This document shows, piece by piece, positions 1 to 9,787 of a DNA stretch of 20,717 nucleotides. Within the stretch, counting starts at the first letter, position 1, and each line of letters starts with the position of its first letter. Source of the DNA: Tubiluchus corallicola (taxonomy: Eukaryota; Priapulida; Priapulimorpha; Priapulimorphida; Tubiluchidae); NCBI GenBank assembly GCA_030141605.1, contig JAQGDQ010001929.1, forward strand, positions 1 through 20,717. The letters are read 5' to 3'. A program made the position numbers and the translations under genes. Below the pieces are notes generated by a model. The model saw nothing but the letters and a program-made list of their open reading frames with translations. It was not told where the DNA came from and searched no databases.

Positions 1-880
1 GAATTGAATATAAGGAAGATTCGCTTACCGATTGTCTGTTCATCTGTGCAACCTTTTCCACAGTTTGTGACGTCTTGCACTACAATTGTATTATTATTCG
101 CATCTCAAGAAACGCAGTACACTCGGAACTTTTTCAAACTCCAATCTTTATTTGAACTCGCCTGACCAGCGAACCTCTCTAAGCACACGCTGCCAGCACA
201 ACTTGATATAACAAAGTTGGAATGATATCTTCTATATTCTACGTACGAGTTGGCATTCGCATTGAAAACAAAGCTAGGCGTTACTTGATTTACCAGGTAA
301 AACAAGCACGCTCTTTCACTCACTGACCTGCATCGTCTGCCTGCGTTGCTTTACTAGCCTATATATAAACCGTTTAATTTTTATAAACAACTGTAGTTCT
401 AAGTGGGTGGTGTTATGTGAATGGCCGGAGAAAGTTTTCCACCCACTCGTGGTGGGTGGCTTAGATATCCATTCACTCGACCACGACAGTCAACTCGTTC
501 TCCGTGACAATTAATTTCGTAATTAATATCTTCCCATTCACAAGTTGAAGCAAACATTCCATTGAGATCTTCTAATTACAATTTAATTATCTGATGTGCG
601 TTTTGCAGGCCATGAATTCCGTTCAGAGATGAACGATATAGAAAAGCTGGGTCAATTGTAACACATTTCGGAAAATGCTCTTCTCAACAACGGAACTTAA
701 TTTGTAGCGTAACGGATAAGGTAGTGCAGTTTTCTGACATGCTCAAGAGACAGCCTCGTCACGTTGTGAAACGTCAATTCTAACAGACAGGAAACTCGTG
801 TATTTGTATAAAAATGATGCAGCGAGAGAAAAGAATTATAAAAAAAGCAAATGTATGATCTGATGATGATGATGAAGATG
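1..880. other. Upstream non-repetitive region, no clear gene
   Basis: No recognisable gene is seen. On the minus strand an open stretch at 105-323 of about 72 codons, with ordinary amino-acid composition, has a TATATATA-like box just upstream near 358-366. It opens with GTG rather than ATG, and the nearest upstream ATG leads to a stop after five codons, so it is not a convincing gene. A perfect 8-bp hairpin lies at 439-459. A short GATGAT run at 861-882 leads into the minisatellite. Confidence 0.4.
439..459. repeat. Short perfect inverted repeat (hairpin)
   Basis: CCACCCAC at 439-446 and GTGGGTGG at 452-459 are exact reverse complements separated by five bases (TCGTG). A related GTGGGTGGTG sits about 35 bp upstream near 402. 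The function is unknown. With no U-run behind it and a eukaryotic context, it should not be read as a bacterial-type terminator. Confidence 0.6.
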
Positions 881-883
881 ATG

Positions 884-2118
884 TTGAGCATGCGCAGACA
901 TTGCCTTCTTTGAGCATGCAGAGGCATTGTTTCTTTTGAGCATGTACAGGAATTGTTTCTATTGAGCATGCACAACATTGTTTCTATTGAGCATACACAG
1001 CATTATTAGTTTTGAGCATGCACAATCATTGCTTCTCTTGAACATACTCAGGTTTGTTTCTTTAGCACGTACAACATTTTTTCTTTTAAGCATGCAAAGC
1101 ATTATTAGTTTTAAGCATGCACAAGCATTGTTTCTTTTGAGCATATGCAGGTATTGTGTCTTTCGAGCATGCGCAACATTGTTTCATTGAAGCATGCACA
1201 TCATTGTTTCTCTTGAGCATACAAAGGTGCTGTTTCTTAGCATGCACAACATTATTTATTTTGAGCATGCACAGCATTATTAGTTTTGAACATGCACAAG
1301 CATTGTTTCTTTTTAGCATACGCTAGTGTTGTTTCCTTTGAGCATGCACAGCATTATTAGTTTTAGACATGCACAAGCATTGTTTCTTTTGAGCATGCAC
1401 AAGCATTGTTTCTATTGAGCATGCACAGCATTATTAGTTTTGAGCATGCACAATCATTGCTTCTCTTGAACATACACAGGTGTTGTTTTTTTAGCATGCA
1501 CAACATTATTTCTTTTCAGCATGCACAGCATTATTAGTTTTGAACATACACAAGCATTGTTTCTTTTGAGCATACGCTGGTGTTGTTTCCTTTGAGCATG
1601 CACAGCATTATTAGTTTTAGGCATGAACAGGCATTGTTTCTTTTGAGCATGCACAATATTGTTTCTCTTGAGCATGCAAAAGCATTGTTTCTTTTGAGCA
1701 TGTACAGCATTATTAGTTTTAAGCATGCACAAGCATTGCTTCTCTTGAGCATGCACAGGTGTTGTTTTTTAGTATGCACAACATTATTTCTTTTGAGCAT
1801 GCACAGGTGTTGTTTTTTAGCATGCACAACATTATTTCTTTTGAGCATGCACAACATTGTTTCTCTTGAGCATGCACAGCATTATTAGTTTTAAGCATGC
1901 ACAAGCATTGTTTCTTTTGAGCAAACACAGGCATTGTTTCTTTTAACTATGCACAGGCGTTATTTCTTTTGAGCATGCACAGGCATTGTTTCTTTGAGAA
2001 TGCACAGGCGTTGTTTCTTTGAGAATGCACAGGCGTTGTTTCTTTTCAGCATGCACAATCATTGTTTCTTTTCAGCATGCACAAGCATTTTGTTTCATTT
2101 GAGAATGCACAATCGCTG
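884..2118. repeat. ~26-bp minisatellite array (GAGCATGCACA core)
   Basis: About 47 tandem units of 25-27 bp, each built on GAGCATGCACA (containing the palindrome GCATGC) followed by a T-rich half. Three second-half variants recur: one ending CATTATTAGTTTT, one CATTGTTTCTTTT and a shorter one TGTTGTTTTTTA. They recur in a partly ordered way, which suggests multi-unit duplications. Units decay toward the right end, where GAGAATGCACA replaces the core. Open frames of up to about 100 codons on both strands arise from the lack of stops in the unit and give low-complexity M/C/K/N-rich peptides, so they are not annotated as genes. Confidence 0.93.
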
Positions 2119-2344
2119 ATTCTGTAGAGGAACAAATGTTTTTGATCGAGTAAACTGAGACCTCATGTTCATATATTCTTCGCAAATGCTCGCATTTTAG
2201 AATTATTGTCCTGCTTTTGTCAATACGTCTGGCAGTTTCCAAGAAATGAATCAGAGGCTGATTTTTAAATGCTTTGTCAATGCGGAATCGGCGGCCGGCC
2301 TATTTGCGGTGTGTTTCTTTTCTAATTGAACAATAAGGCGTGCC
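2119..2344. other. Short unique spacer
   Basis: Nothing recognisable is seen between the minisatellite and the 97-bp repeats. There is a small GC-rich island (GGCGGCCGGCC) near 2290. Confidence 0.4.
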
Positions 2345-2635
2345 GTGCCAGTACCAGGTATTACTGCTCGCATTTCATTTCGACAGCTAAGTACGTTTAA
2401 CAAAACCTTTCATTTACGGGGGCGTATCTAGGACATACAGGGTGCCAGTACCAGGTATTACTGCTCGCTTTTCATTTCGACAGCTAAGTACGTTTAACAA
2501 AACCTTTCATTTACGAGGGCGGATCCAGGACGTACAGGGTGTCAGTACCAGCTATTACTGCTCGCTTTTCATTTCGACAGCTAAGTACGTTTAACAAAAC
2601 CTTTCATTTACGAGGACGGATCCAGGACGTACAGG
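2345..2635. repeat. Three tandem copies of a 97-bp unit
   Basis: Units start at 2345, 2442 and 2539, exactly 97 bp apart, and differ by only a few substitutions. Each begins GTG(C/T)CAGTACCAG and ends near TACAGGG. The second half carries a CGGATCCAGGA-type segment. The third unit runs into unrelated sequence at 2636. High similarity suggests recent duplication. An ORF over the third copy (2539-2826) is not credible because the unit is not a multiple of three and the frame has no recognisable domain. Confidence 0.92.
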
Positions 2636-2780
2636 GTTGCAGCTGCATTCTATTTTCGTTTTCGTCGAAGTCGATGAACATTTGGCTAGGTAGGAAAGGA
2701 GTTAGAGATGACGTAGGGGGTGGGAAGCTTAGGGTTATGGTTCAGGCTAGGGTTAAAGGAAGACAGGATGATTTTTCATA
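2636..2780. other. Spacer with degenerate TTAGGG-like words
   Basis: The stretch contains scattered TTAGGG, CTAGGG and GTTAAAGG words around 2700-2757, like a decayed telomere-type repeat. It directly precedes the first copy of the dispersed repeat. No gene is seen. Confidence 0.4.
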
Positions 2781-3382
2781 CACTACCCTATTTTCAAGCC
2801 AGATAAAAGTATGCATTTTAACATAATTAATACCGCAAAGCGTTTCTGATAATTAAATAATAGAATAAAAATTTAATTAACGGCAGGCGAGTCAACTATT
2901 GATGACATCACAAACTAACATAATTTTCAACAGCAAAAATATTCCACTAGCGTGTTGCGCGTGTTTGCGAAAGAGAAAATTGAAGTACAGCGCTGATGTA
3001 AGATATTCAGTGTGTTGTACTAAAACTAGGCAAATTTTAAAGTAAAAATTCAAATTTACCGCTGTGTTCACGCATGAGCTGTCGAACGTGTGCAGTTCCT
3101 CACAAACTAACACGTCTGAACTGAGAAGCACAGCACCTATTTCTTGCGTAACGCGTTTCCGAAATGCAGGCGCTAGTGCCCGTCTAACTAGCGAATGGCG
3201 AAATGCGTGTAACAGCGAAAAATTAGTGGCGCGAACGTGAAACTGTGTTTGTGTGGTAATAATTCTTTCACGTAAGTCATTTTTCATAAAAAAAAATAAT
3301 ATTAATATTTAATATTTTCCTTTCAATATATTAAAGAGTAATTTGTTTTGACCTACAGTTTGAAATTGGGTCCAGTTTTGAG
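2781..3382 (+). repeat. Dispersed repeat family, copy 1 (unclassified)
   Basis: This roughly 600-bp segment is clearly related to 18998-19550 in the same orientation, with most bases matching by eye throughout. The two copies share a 46-base block that is identical (3161-3206 here). This copy holds about 40 bp near 3229-3270 that the other lacks. No terminal inverted repeat, poly-A tail, target duplication or coding domain was recognised, so the class is unknown. The 131-codon minus-strand ORF at 2892-3287 is not preserved as an ORF in the other copy and is not called. The strand label is arbitrary and only shows that both copies point the same way. Confidence 0.88.
3171..3193. repeat. Conserved hairpin in dispersed repeat, copy 1
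   Basis: CGCTAGT (3171-3177) and ACTAGCG (3187-3193) form a perfect 7-bp stem with a 9-base loop. It lies inside the 46-base block that is identical in the two diverged copies of the family. Confidence 0.6.
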
Positions 3383-3957
3383 TTAACATTATTATAAGTA
3401 ATTAAACATGATAATATCTAGGTTCCGTAGTGGGTTGAGGTGATCATAGTCGAGGTCGAGTGCTTTGTCGCACACTCTGTTATTAAATAAACAAAGAAAT
3501 TCACTTGAACAACACTGCCGGGTGATGCATTGGACGGAAGAGAAAGCGAATGGGGGGAGGGGGTGACCTTCACGCTCGCGTAAGTATTACGTACGATTGC
3601 GTAGGACTGCGTAAATTACGCTGCCGCGTTGATTTGTTTGCGCACCAACAGCATCCGCAATCGCGGACGAATAAAAAACAAATTAAAGGAAAAGTCAACC
3701 CTTGTGGAAAGTTAGAATAATCTCAATGTTCGTGAAAAATTTTAGGAGGATTTAGTAAGAAGAGTATTATATACGCCTGGCGTAATTAAAGAAATCATTT
3801 AGAAGTCCAAGTGATTTCACGCTTGGGCGCTGCCATGTTGAGAGCACATTCTTCCGCCAGTGACGTCATACGTCGACGGAAGAAAACCAAAATCATGTCA
3901 AATTACGGTAAAAGATGAATAAGTTTTTACGAGAAATTAGATTAGGGTGTGGGGTTT
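3383..3957. other. Intergenic stretch, no gene seen
   Basis: No coding domain is recognised. It includes a G-rich run near 3552-3564, several TTACG/CGTAA words at 3580-3622 and the palindrome TGACGTCA (a CRE-type site by sequence) at 3860-3867. That palindrome lies between CTTCCG (3851-3856) and its complement CGGAAG (3877-3882). Whether the CRE-like word is functional cannot be judged. Confidence 0.35.
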
Positions 3958-4032
3958 TTGTTAAAGTTAGGGTTAGGGTTGGGTTGGGGTTAGAGTTAGG
4001 GTTAGGGTTAGGGCTAGGATATGGTTAGGGTA
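3958..4032 (+). repeat. Degenerate interstitial TTAGGG-like repeat
   Basis: About ten consecutive units resemble TTAGGG, the common animal telomere motif, with variants such as GTTGGG, TTAGAG and CTAGGATA. It is short, imperfect and surrounded by ordinary sequence, so it is an interstitial telomere-like block rather than a chromosome end. Confidence 0.7.
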
Positions 4033-4257
4033 TTTAAATTCTGTGGGGACTTGCAAACTCCTTTCGATTTTTTTTATTTCCGTGATGGAAACGTCATGCA
4101 CGTTTCAAAGAGTATTTTAGCAAACGACTCACTTGACTGACTGTCTGTCTGGCCTTGTATGGCTCCACGCTCAATAATGTACCATGTATTAATGTTGTCG
4201 TCATTGTTTGTTTGTATGCTTGTGTGTTTGCTTGTTTGTTTGCCTGACTGTTCTTAG
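4033..4257. other. Spacer with GTTT-rich microsatellite
   Basis: A G/T-rich run made mostly of GTTT, TGTT and TGCT words spans about 4203-4250. No gene is seen. Confidence 0.5.
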
Positions 4258-4524
4258 TTTTTTTCGATAAATAGAGGAACTAAATCATTTCGGTACAGAA
4301 TAGGCGAACAAAATACAGATTGCTGTCATTGTAATAATGCAACTCCGCAAACACCAGAACACATTATATTTGACTGTGATTTGGTAGACCATCAATTTCG
4401 AATGAATATAAGACAAGTTCTGCCCTCAGCCAACCTAAGCGAGATTTATTTAAACAGAGATAAAGATGTGTGCCAGGCATATGTAAATATTGTTAGAGAT
4501 GTTGTGCGGAAAAAATTGCTATAA
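4258..4524 (+). pseudogene. LINE ORF2 C-terminal fragment (zinc-knuckle end)
   Basis: This frame is open for about 88 codons up to TAA at 4522-4524 and has a TAG immediately upstream. It encodes the end of a LINE polyprotein. The segment beginning RGTKSFRYRIGEQNTDC continues into CHC, then TPEHIIFDC, giving C-x2-C...H-x4-C, the terminal Cys/His motif that follows the reverse transcriptase in many non-LTR retrotransposons. The catalytic reverse-transcriptase and endonuclease domains are absent, so the piece cannot be autonomous. The remaining frame has no stop or shift, which suggests fairly recent insertion. Confidence 0.75.
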
Positions 4525-4738
4525 AGAAATTCAAATTATATTCACAGAAAAACAGGTATTTCGTTATATTGTATATATTATAGGGTAAACTATGTATGTA
4601 TTTTAAATTTATTCTAAATTGGCATTATGTATAAATCTTGTTATTGTAAATTTATATTTTGTAAACGAACCCCTGCAAATAGAGGGGAAACAATGTATTC
4701 ATTGTTTAGTAAAAGACATTGTTTAATAATAATAATAA
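4258..4738 (+). mobile_element. 5'-truncated LINE retrotransposon, 3' end
   Basis: The segment starts inside a LINE reverse-transcriptase ORF (4258-4524), continues through an AT-rich 3' untranslated region, and ends in a (TAA)n tail at about 4725-4738. Loss of the 5' part with an intact tail is typical of incomplete target-primed reverse transcription. The C-terminal cysteine/histidine motif and (TAA)n tail fit CR1/L2/Jockey/I-type LINEs, but too little remains to assign a clade. The 5' breakpoint lies within or just before 4258. No clear target-site duplication was identified. Confidence 0.75.
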
Positions 4739-5211
4739 TTTACTGCAAGAGATAGGAACATCTGCGACTTGGTTGGTAAAAAGTTGAAGTGTGAATCAGG
4801 CATAAACACGTGACAAGGCCAAATCATTGACTAAATGCCCATAAGGCTAACAGACAGTGACCACATCTTATGAATGTCATTCAAGAATTTTATTTGTTTA
4901 TTTATGGAAAAGCACACTAACCTTAATTTTCTGTGCTCGCCAGCGTGGTACTAAATTTGTTCAAGTGTCAAAACAACATTGCGATAATTTAAGAATGCTT
5001 GCGTCATCTTTGAGCTGGTGCAACCTCGTCAGTTCTATTTTTGTAACAGAAAAGAAAGCGAAACTTGAGTGTGATCTAAATTTATTCTTTAACCTAGTTT
5101 TAGGAGAAATAAAACCGAGGTTTTATACCAGAAAGTGAAAGCGTAAGCAAAATGTTAATAAAAACTACACAGGTGAGTAATTGTTGGTCCAAATAAAAGA
5201 GATTATTTTAA
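4739..5211. other. Spacer before the 61-bp satellite
   Basis: An open stretch on the plus strand at 4857-5138 (93 codons) has no recognisable domain, begins with a non-ATG codon and has no support from signals around it. Nothing else was identified. Confidence 0.35.
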
Positions 5212-7717
5212 CTTTTTACTGTATAAAATCTTGCAAATGTATTAAGCCATGGTTAAATGAAATTACTTAACCTTTTGTGGTGTATAAAGTATTGTAAATG
5301 TATTAAGCCATGGTTAAATGAAATTACTTAACCTTTTGTGGTGTATAAAGTATTGTAAAAGTGTTAAGCCATGGTTAAATGAAATTACTTAACCTTTTGT
5401 GGTGCATAAAGTATTGTAAATGTATTAAGCCATGGTTAAATGAAATTACTTAACCTTTTGTGGTGTATAAAGTATTGTAAACGTGTTAAGCCATGGTTAA
5501 ATGAAATTACTTAACCTTTTGTGGTGTATAAAGTATTGTAAATGTATTAAGCCATGGTTAAATGAAATTACTTAACCTTTTGTGGTGTATAAAGTATTGT
5601 AAACGTATTAAGCCGTGGTTAAATGAAATTACTTAACCTTTTGTGGTGTATAAAGTATTGTAAACGTGTTAAGCCGTGGTTAAATGAAATTACTTAACCT
5701 TTTGTGGTGCATAAAGTATTGTAAACGTGTTAAGCCGTGGTTAAATGAAATTACTTAACCTTTTGTGGTGTATAAAGTTTTGTAAATGTTTTAAGCCGTG
5801 GTTAAATGAAATTACTTAACCTTTTGTGGTGTATAAAGTATTGTAAATGTATTAAGCCGTGGTTAAATGAAATTATTTAACCTTTTGTGGTGTATAAAGT
5901 ATTGTAAACGTGTTAAGCCATGGTTAAATGAAATTACTTAACCTTTTGTGGTGTATAAAGTATTGTAAATGTATTAAGCCATGGTTAAATGAAATTACTA
6001 ACCAAAAAACAACCAAAATACTTAACCTTTTGTGGTGTATAAAGTATTGTAAACGTGTTAAGCCGTGGTTAAATGAAATTACTTAACCTTTTGTGGTGTA
6101 TAAAGATTTTAAACTTTACCGTGGTTAAATGAAATTACTTAACCTTTTGTGGTGTATAAAGTATTGTAAATGTATTAAGCCATGGTTAAATGAATACTAA
6201 CTGTGGTGTATAAAGTATTGTAAACGTGTTAAGCCGTGGTTAAATGAAATTACTTAACCTTTTGTGGTGTATAAAGTATTGTAAATGTTTTAAGCCGTGG
6301 TTAAATGAAATTACTTAACCTTTTGTGGTGTATAAAGTATTGTAAATGTATTAAGCCGTGGTTAAATGAAATTACTTAACCTTTTGTGGTGTATAAAGTA
6401 TTGTAAACGTGTTAAGCCGTGGTTAAATGAAATTACTTAACCTTTTGTGGTGTATAAAGTATTGTAAACGTTTTAAGCCGTGGTTAAATGAAATTACTAA
6501 ACCTTTTGTGGTGTATAAAGTATTGTAAACGTGTTAAGCCGTGGTTAAATGAAATTACTTAACCTTTTGTGGTGTATAAAGTTTTGTAAATGTATTAAGC
6601 CATGGTTAAATGAAATTACTTAACCTTTTGTGGTGTATAAAGTATTGTAAACGTTTTAAGCCGTGGTTAAATGAAATTACTAAACCTTTTGTGGTGTATA
6701 AAGTATTGTAAACGTGTTAAGCCGTGGTTAAATGAAATTACTTAACCTTTTGTGGTGTATAAAGTTTTGTAAATGTATTAAGCCATGGTTAAATGAAATT
6801 ACTTAACCTTTTGTGGTGTATAAAGTATTGTAAACGTTTTAAGCCGTGGTTAAATGAAATTACTAAACCTTTTGTGGTGTATAAAGTATTGTAAACGTGT
6901 TAAGCCGTGGTTAAATGAAATTACTTAACCTTTTGTGGTGTATAAAGTTTTGTAAATGTATTAAGCCATGGTTAAATGAAATTACTTAACCTTTTGTGGT
7001 GTATAAAGTATTGTAAACGTTTTAAGCCGTGGTTAAATGAAATTACTAAACCTTTTGTGGTGTATAAAGTATTGTAAACGTGTTAAGCCGTGGTTAAATG
7101 AAATTACTTAACCTTTTGTGGTGTATAAAGTATTTTTAATGTATTAAGCCATGGTTAAATGAAATTACTTAACCTTTTGTGGTGTATAAAGTATTGTAAA
7201 CGTTTTAAGCCGTGGTTAAATGAAATTACTTAACCTTTTGTGGTGTATAAAGTATTGTAAACGTGTTAAGCCGTGGTTAAATGAAATTACTTAACCTTTT
7301 GTGGTGTATAAAGTATTGTAAACGTGTTAAGCCGTGGTTAAATGAAATTACTTAACCTTTTGTGGTGTATAAAGTTTTGTAAATGTTTTAAGCCGTGGTT
7401 AAATGAAATTACTTAACCTTTTGTGGTGTATAAAGTATTGTAAATGTATTAAGCCGTGGTTAAATGAAATTACTTAACCTTTTGTGGTGTATAAAGCATT
7501 GTAAACGTATTAAGCCGTGGTTAAATGAAATTACTTAACCTTTTGTGGTGTATAAAGTATTGTAAATGTATTAAGCCGTGGTTAAATGAAATTACTTAAC
7601 CTTTTGTGGTGTATAAAGCATTGTAAACGTATTAAGCCGTGGTTAAATGAAATTACTTAACCTTTTGTGGTGTATAAAGTTTTGTAAATGTATTAACGCA
7701 TGTTTAAATGAAATTAG
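5212..7717. repeat. 61-bp satellite array, ~41 units
   Basis: Tandem units of 61 bp contain TTAACCTTTTGTGGTGTATA, then AAGTATTGTAAA, then TTAAGCC(A/G)TGGTTAA. The 61-bp step is kept over about 2.5 kb. Variation is concentrated in a few positions: CATGG/CGTGG, AAATGTA/AAACGTG/AAACGTT, and GTATT/GTTTT. There is an insertion of about 22 bp (A-rich, AACCAAAAAAC) near 5999-6020 and shortened units near 6104-6120 and 6194-6206. Edge units are the most diverged. Each unit has GGTTAA and TTAACC arms 10 bases apart, able to form a small hairpin. No spacer-like unique sequence exists between units, so this is not CRISPR. Confidence 0.96.
6440..7150. repeat. 183-bp higher-order repeat within the satellite
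   Basis: Within the 61-bp array a three-unit block (183 bp) is itself repeated four times. The diagnostic variant TACTAAACC occurs at 6495, 6678, 6861 and 7044, exactly 183 bp apart. The order is a unit with AAACGTTTT, one with AAACGTGTT, then one with GTTTTGTAAATGTATT and CATGG. The fourth block has a changed third member (GTATTTTTAATG). This indicates block amplification rather than single-unit slippage. Confidence 0.88.
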
Positions 7718-8016
7718 TTCAAGGAAAACCGGACGACTGAATAGAGTCATTTTAAATTATTGTCAAAAATATACATTTTCTTGCCTACAAATTTAGCCTA
7801 CAAAGCTTTATTGCGTATAAACAAAGCAAAAAAGGTTCTAATTGTGTAAATTCTGTTTCTTCATCGATTATTTCGAGTTCTCTCAAATAACAAACAGTTC
7901 TGTGACCGTTCTATTTACTAGCTGTACACATTGTACAAGACACTCCACACTTATTCCGCAAGGTCAAATAGAACGTTGCCACATTAGTTTGAGCAGAAGT
8001 CAACGTTGCTTTTTAA
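7718..8016 (+). promoter_or_regulatory. Putative 5' flank / promoter and 5' UTR of the 8017 gene
   Basis: The region lies between the satellite and the best ORF. It contains a TATA-like word (GTATAAAC) near 7816. An upstream ATG at 7842 opens a short frame that overlaps the main start and ends at 8033, so it would act as an upstream ORF if transcribed. The transcription start is not determined. Confidence 0.3.
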
Positions 8017-8877
8017 ATGGGAGATGCCGATAAAATCAATTCGACGAGGATTATCAAGAATAGTTGGGATATGCCAACTATATCTGTGGCACAGAACGTT
8101 GAGGGCACTGCAGCGCCTACTGTCACTGGTAGAAGGGACCTTCTAGTGCCATCTCTTCCCACCGAAGGCACAACTGGCGCATCTGGCATTCAAACTAGTT
8201 GGAAGATGCCACCACTTGGTGCTGATTCCGCCAATCTTATGCTCCAAGACAAACCGAAAACCGTCACAGAATCGACAACTGAGAATCAACTTGCAGTAAA
8301 GCTTAACGTCGCTTGTAGTGCTGTTGTCGTATCACCTCATTCACTAGAAGAACTGGATCAGCTTCCTCATCGCAGAAGCAAGTGGAAACCCAGACGTGGA
8401 GTACAAGTGGAAGACGTAACCCTGGCACTGAATCAATCCCAGCGTGCAGCGAGTATGCCACCTTCCTACAGGATCCCAGGAGAGCTCCCAGCAATCGTGA
8501 GTACGAAAACGCCGTTTTCAAAGAAGCAGACTAAGTTTTCCGCTCTGAATCTGTTTCGCAGGAACAGAGAGGAAGTTAGGAAAAAATCTGGAGACGTCGA
8601 ATTGTTGGAAAGTGGAGAATTCGCCAACAAGCCAGTTGATGCTCCTAAAAAATCTCTTGCTCAGGCTAATACTTGCAACACCTGCATTGAAGATGATGTT
8701 GTACAAACAAAAACCACCACGACTTCTACACTAGTAAAGCCACTAGCAACTAACAAGGTGGTTGGTCCAAAGGACTTGTCACCAATGACAAAACCTCGAA
8801 GGGACAAAACGTCCAGTAGCTATAACCGTGGTGTTAAATATGCTGTCCAGGTCCAAGTTAAACCAACAACACAATAG
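8017..8877 (+). CDS. Hypothetical protein, 286 aa, single-exon ORF
   Basis: This is the most convincing coding region here. The start ATG has G at +4 and is directly preceded in frame by TAA, so the frame does not extend upstream without splicing. It encodes a basic, Ser/Thr/Lys-rich, probably largely disordered protein with no signal peptide or membrane segment. Two short related motifs, SWDMP (about residues 17-21) and SWKMP (about 61-65), suggest an internal duplication. Around residues 120-127 there is a basic cluster (RRSKWKPRR), and about 169-190 there is a basic/hydrophobic stretch (KKQTKFSALNLFRRNREEVR). I recognise no domain and assign no function. Base composition is visibly richer in G+C than the flanks, and balanced amino-acid use without repeats argues for real coding. 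AATAAA signals follow at 8942-8951. A retrogene or an exon of a larger gene are alternatives. Confidence 0.72.
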   Translation: MGDADKINSTRIIKNSWDMPTISVAQNVEGTAAPTVTGRRDLLVPSLPTEGTTGASGIQTSWKMPPLGADSANLMLQDKPKTVTESTTENQLAVKLNVACSAVVVSPHSLEELDQLPHRRSKWKPRRGVQVEDVTLALNQSQRAASMPPSYRIPGELPAIVSTKTPFSKKQTKFSALNLFRRNREEVRKKSGDVELLESGEFANKPVDAPKKSLAQANTCNTCIEDDVVQTKTTTTSTLVKPLATNKVVGPKDLSPMTKPRRDKTSSSYNRGVKYAVQVQVKPTTQ

Positions 8878-8941
8878 TTACATACACTAACATACGTATT
8901 CTACAATTTCAGAGCAAGTTTTAAATACAATTGGTGCAAAA

Positions 8942-8951
8942 AATAAATAAA
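8942..8951 (+). terminator. Poly(A) signals behind the 286-aa ORF
   Basis: Two overlapping AATAAA hexamers (8942-8947 and 8946-8951) lie about 65 bp after the stop. A GT-rich stretch around 8985-8993 is a plausible downstream element. Together they define a short 3' UTR for the 8017-8877 gene. Confidence 0.6.
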
Positions 8952-9647
8952 ACGAATTGAAATGGATACGACTGTAATCAATATGTTCTGGTTTAATATT
9001 GATTTTATTCAACTGACTTTGCACGGACAAAATTTGCATTGAACACTGATTCAATTTAGATGCATACTGCCAAATTTGGGTTATACAAGAAAAATCTTAA
9101 CTAAAAATAAAGTTTATTTTTAACCAGCAGGTTAATTTAAAGATTGTCATTGCACCCTGGTGGCGAAATTTAAACCAAGTGAACATCTGAGATCTCACAT
9201 AATATATTCTACCTCTCACTACTGATCTTATTAAGAGGGGGTGTATACTATTAATGGAACCGCCTAAAAGTTTGCTAAGCTATTCCAGCTATAAGTGCTT
9301 GCTTACAGGATTATCCTTGATAATGATTTGGTCTCCTGTTCCGCCACAACTGTCAAAATTTGACAGTTTGCTGCTGTTTAGTAATGGGTTCTGTTTATGG
9401 ATAGTAGCTTTCACTGGACAACTATTATTCAAAATCTGATGACCTTGTAAAATGAACAGTTTTCGATAGAAGGCCTACGTTTGCTAGCCTGTGCAAATCC
9501 TGATTTTTCCCACGGGAGATTCCCTTCCTGGAAAAACCACCAAATCACCCAACACGAGACACTGTCAAGAAGTACTTCTTTCACTAAGAAACGAATTATA
9601 TCAACTTCCAGGGCACCTTGTGTTCATACGTTCAGCTTTCTAAGCTT

Positions 9648-9648
<1 letters not shown>
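8952..9648. other. Intergenic stretch, no gene seen
   Basis: An open frame at 9254-9439 (61 codons) lacks domains and signals and is not called. A short inverted pair, CTGTCAAA with TTTGACAG, sits at 9351-9367. Otherwise the sequence is unremarkable and AT-rich. Confidence 0.35.
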
Positions 9649-9709
<61 letters not shown>

Positions 9710-9716
9710 CAATAAC

Positions 9717-9787
<71 letters not shown>

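Noticed and set aside
884-2118. ORFs of 60-107 codons on both strands, Cys/Met/Lys/Asn-rich
   Set aside because: They follow the 26-bp minisatellite and have no independent support.
2892-3287. 131-codon minus-strand ORF
   Set aside because: It lies within the dispersed repeat; the second copy has indels that break the frame and the peptide has no known domain.
5212-7717. CRISPR-like regular repeat array
   Set aside because: Units are directly adjacent with no unique spacers and the context is eukaryotic. The same holds for the 76-bp array at 12629-13650.
7842-8033. 63-codon ORF as a separate gene
   Set aside because: It overlaps the start of the 286-aa ORF in another frame and shows no domain; at most an upstream ORF.
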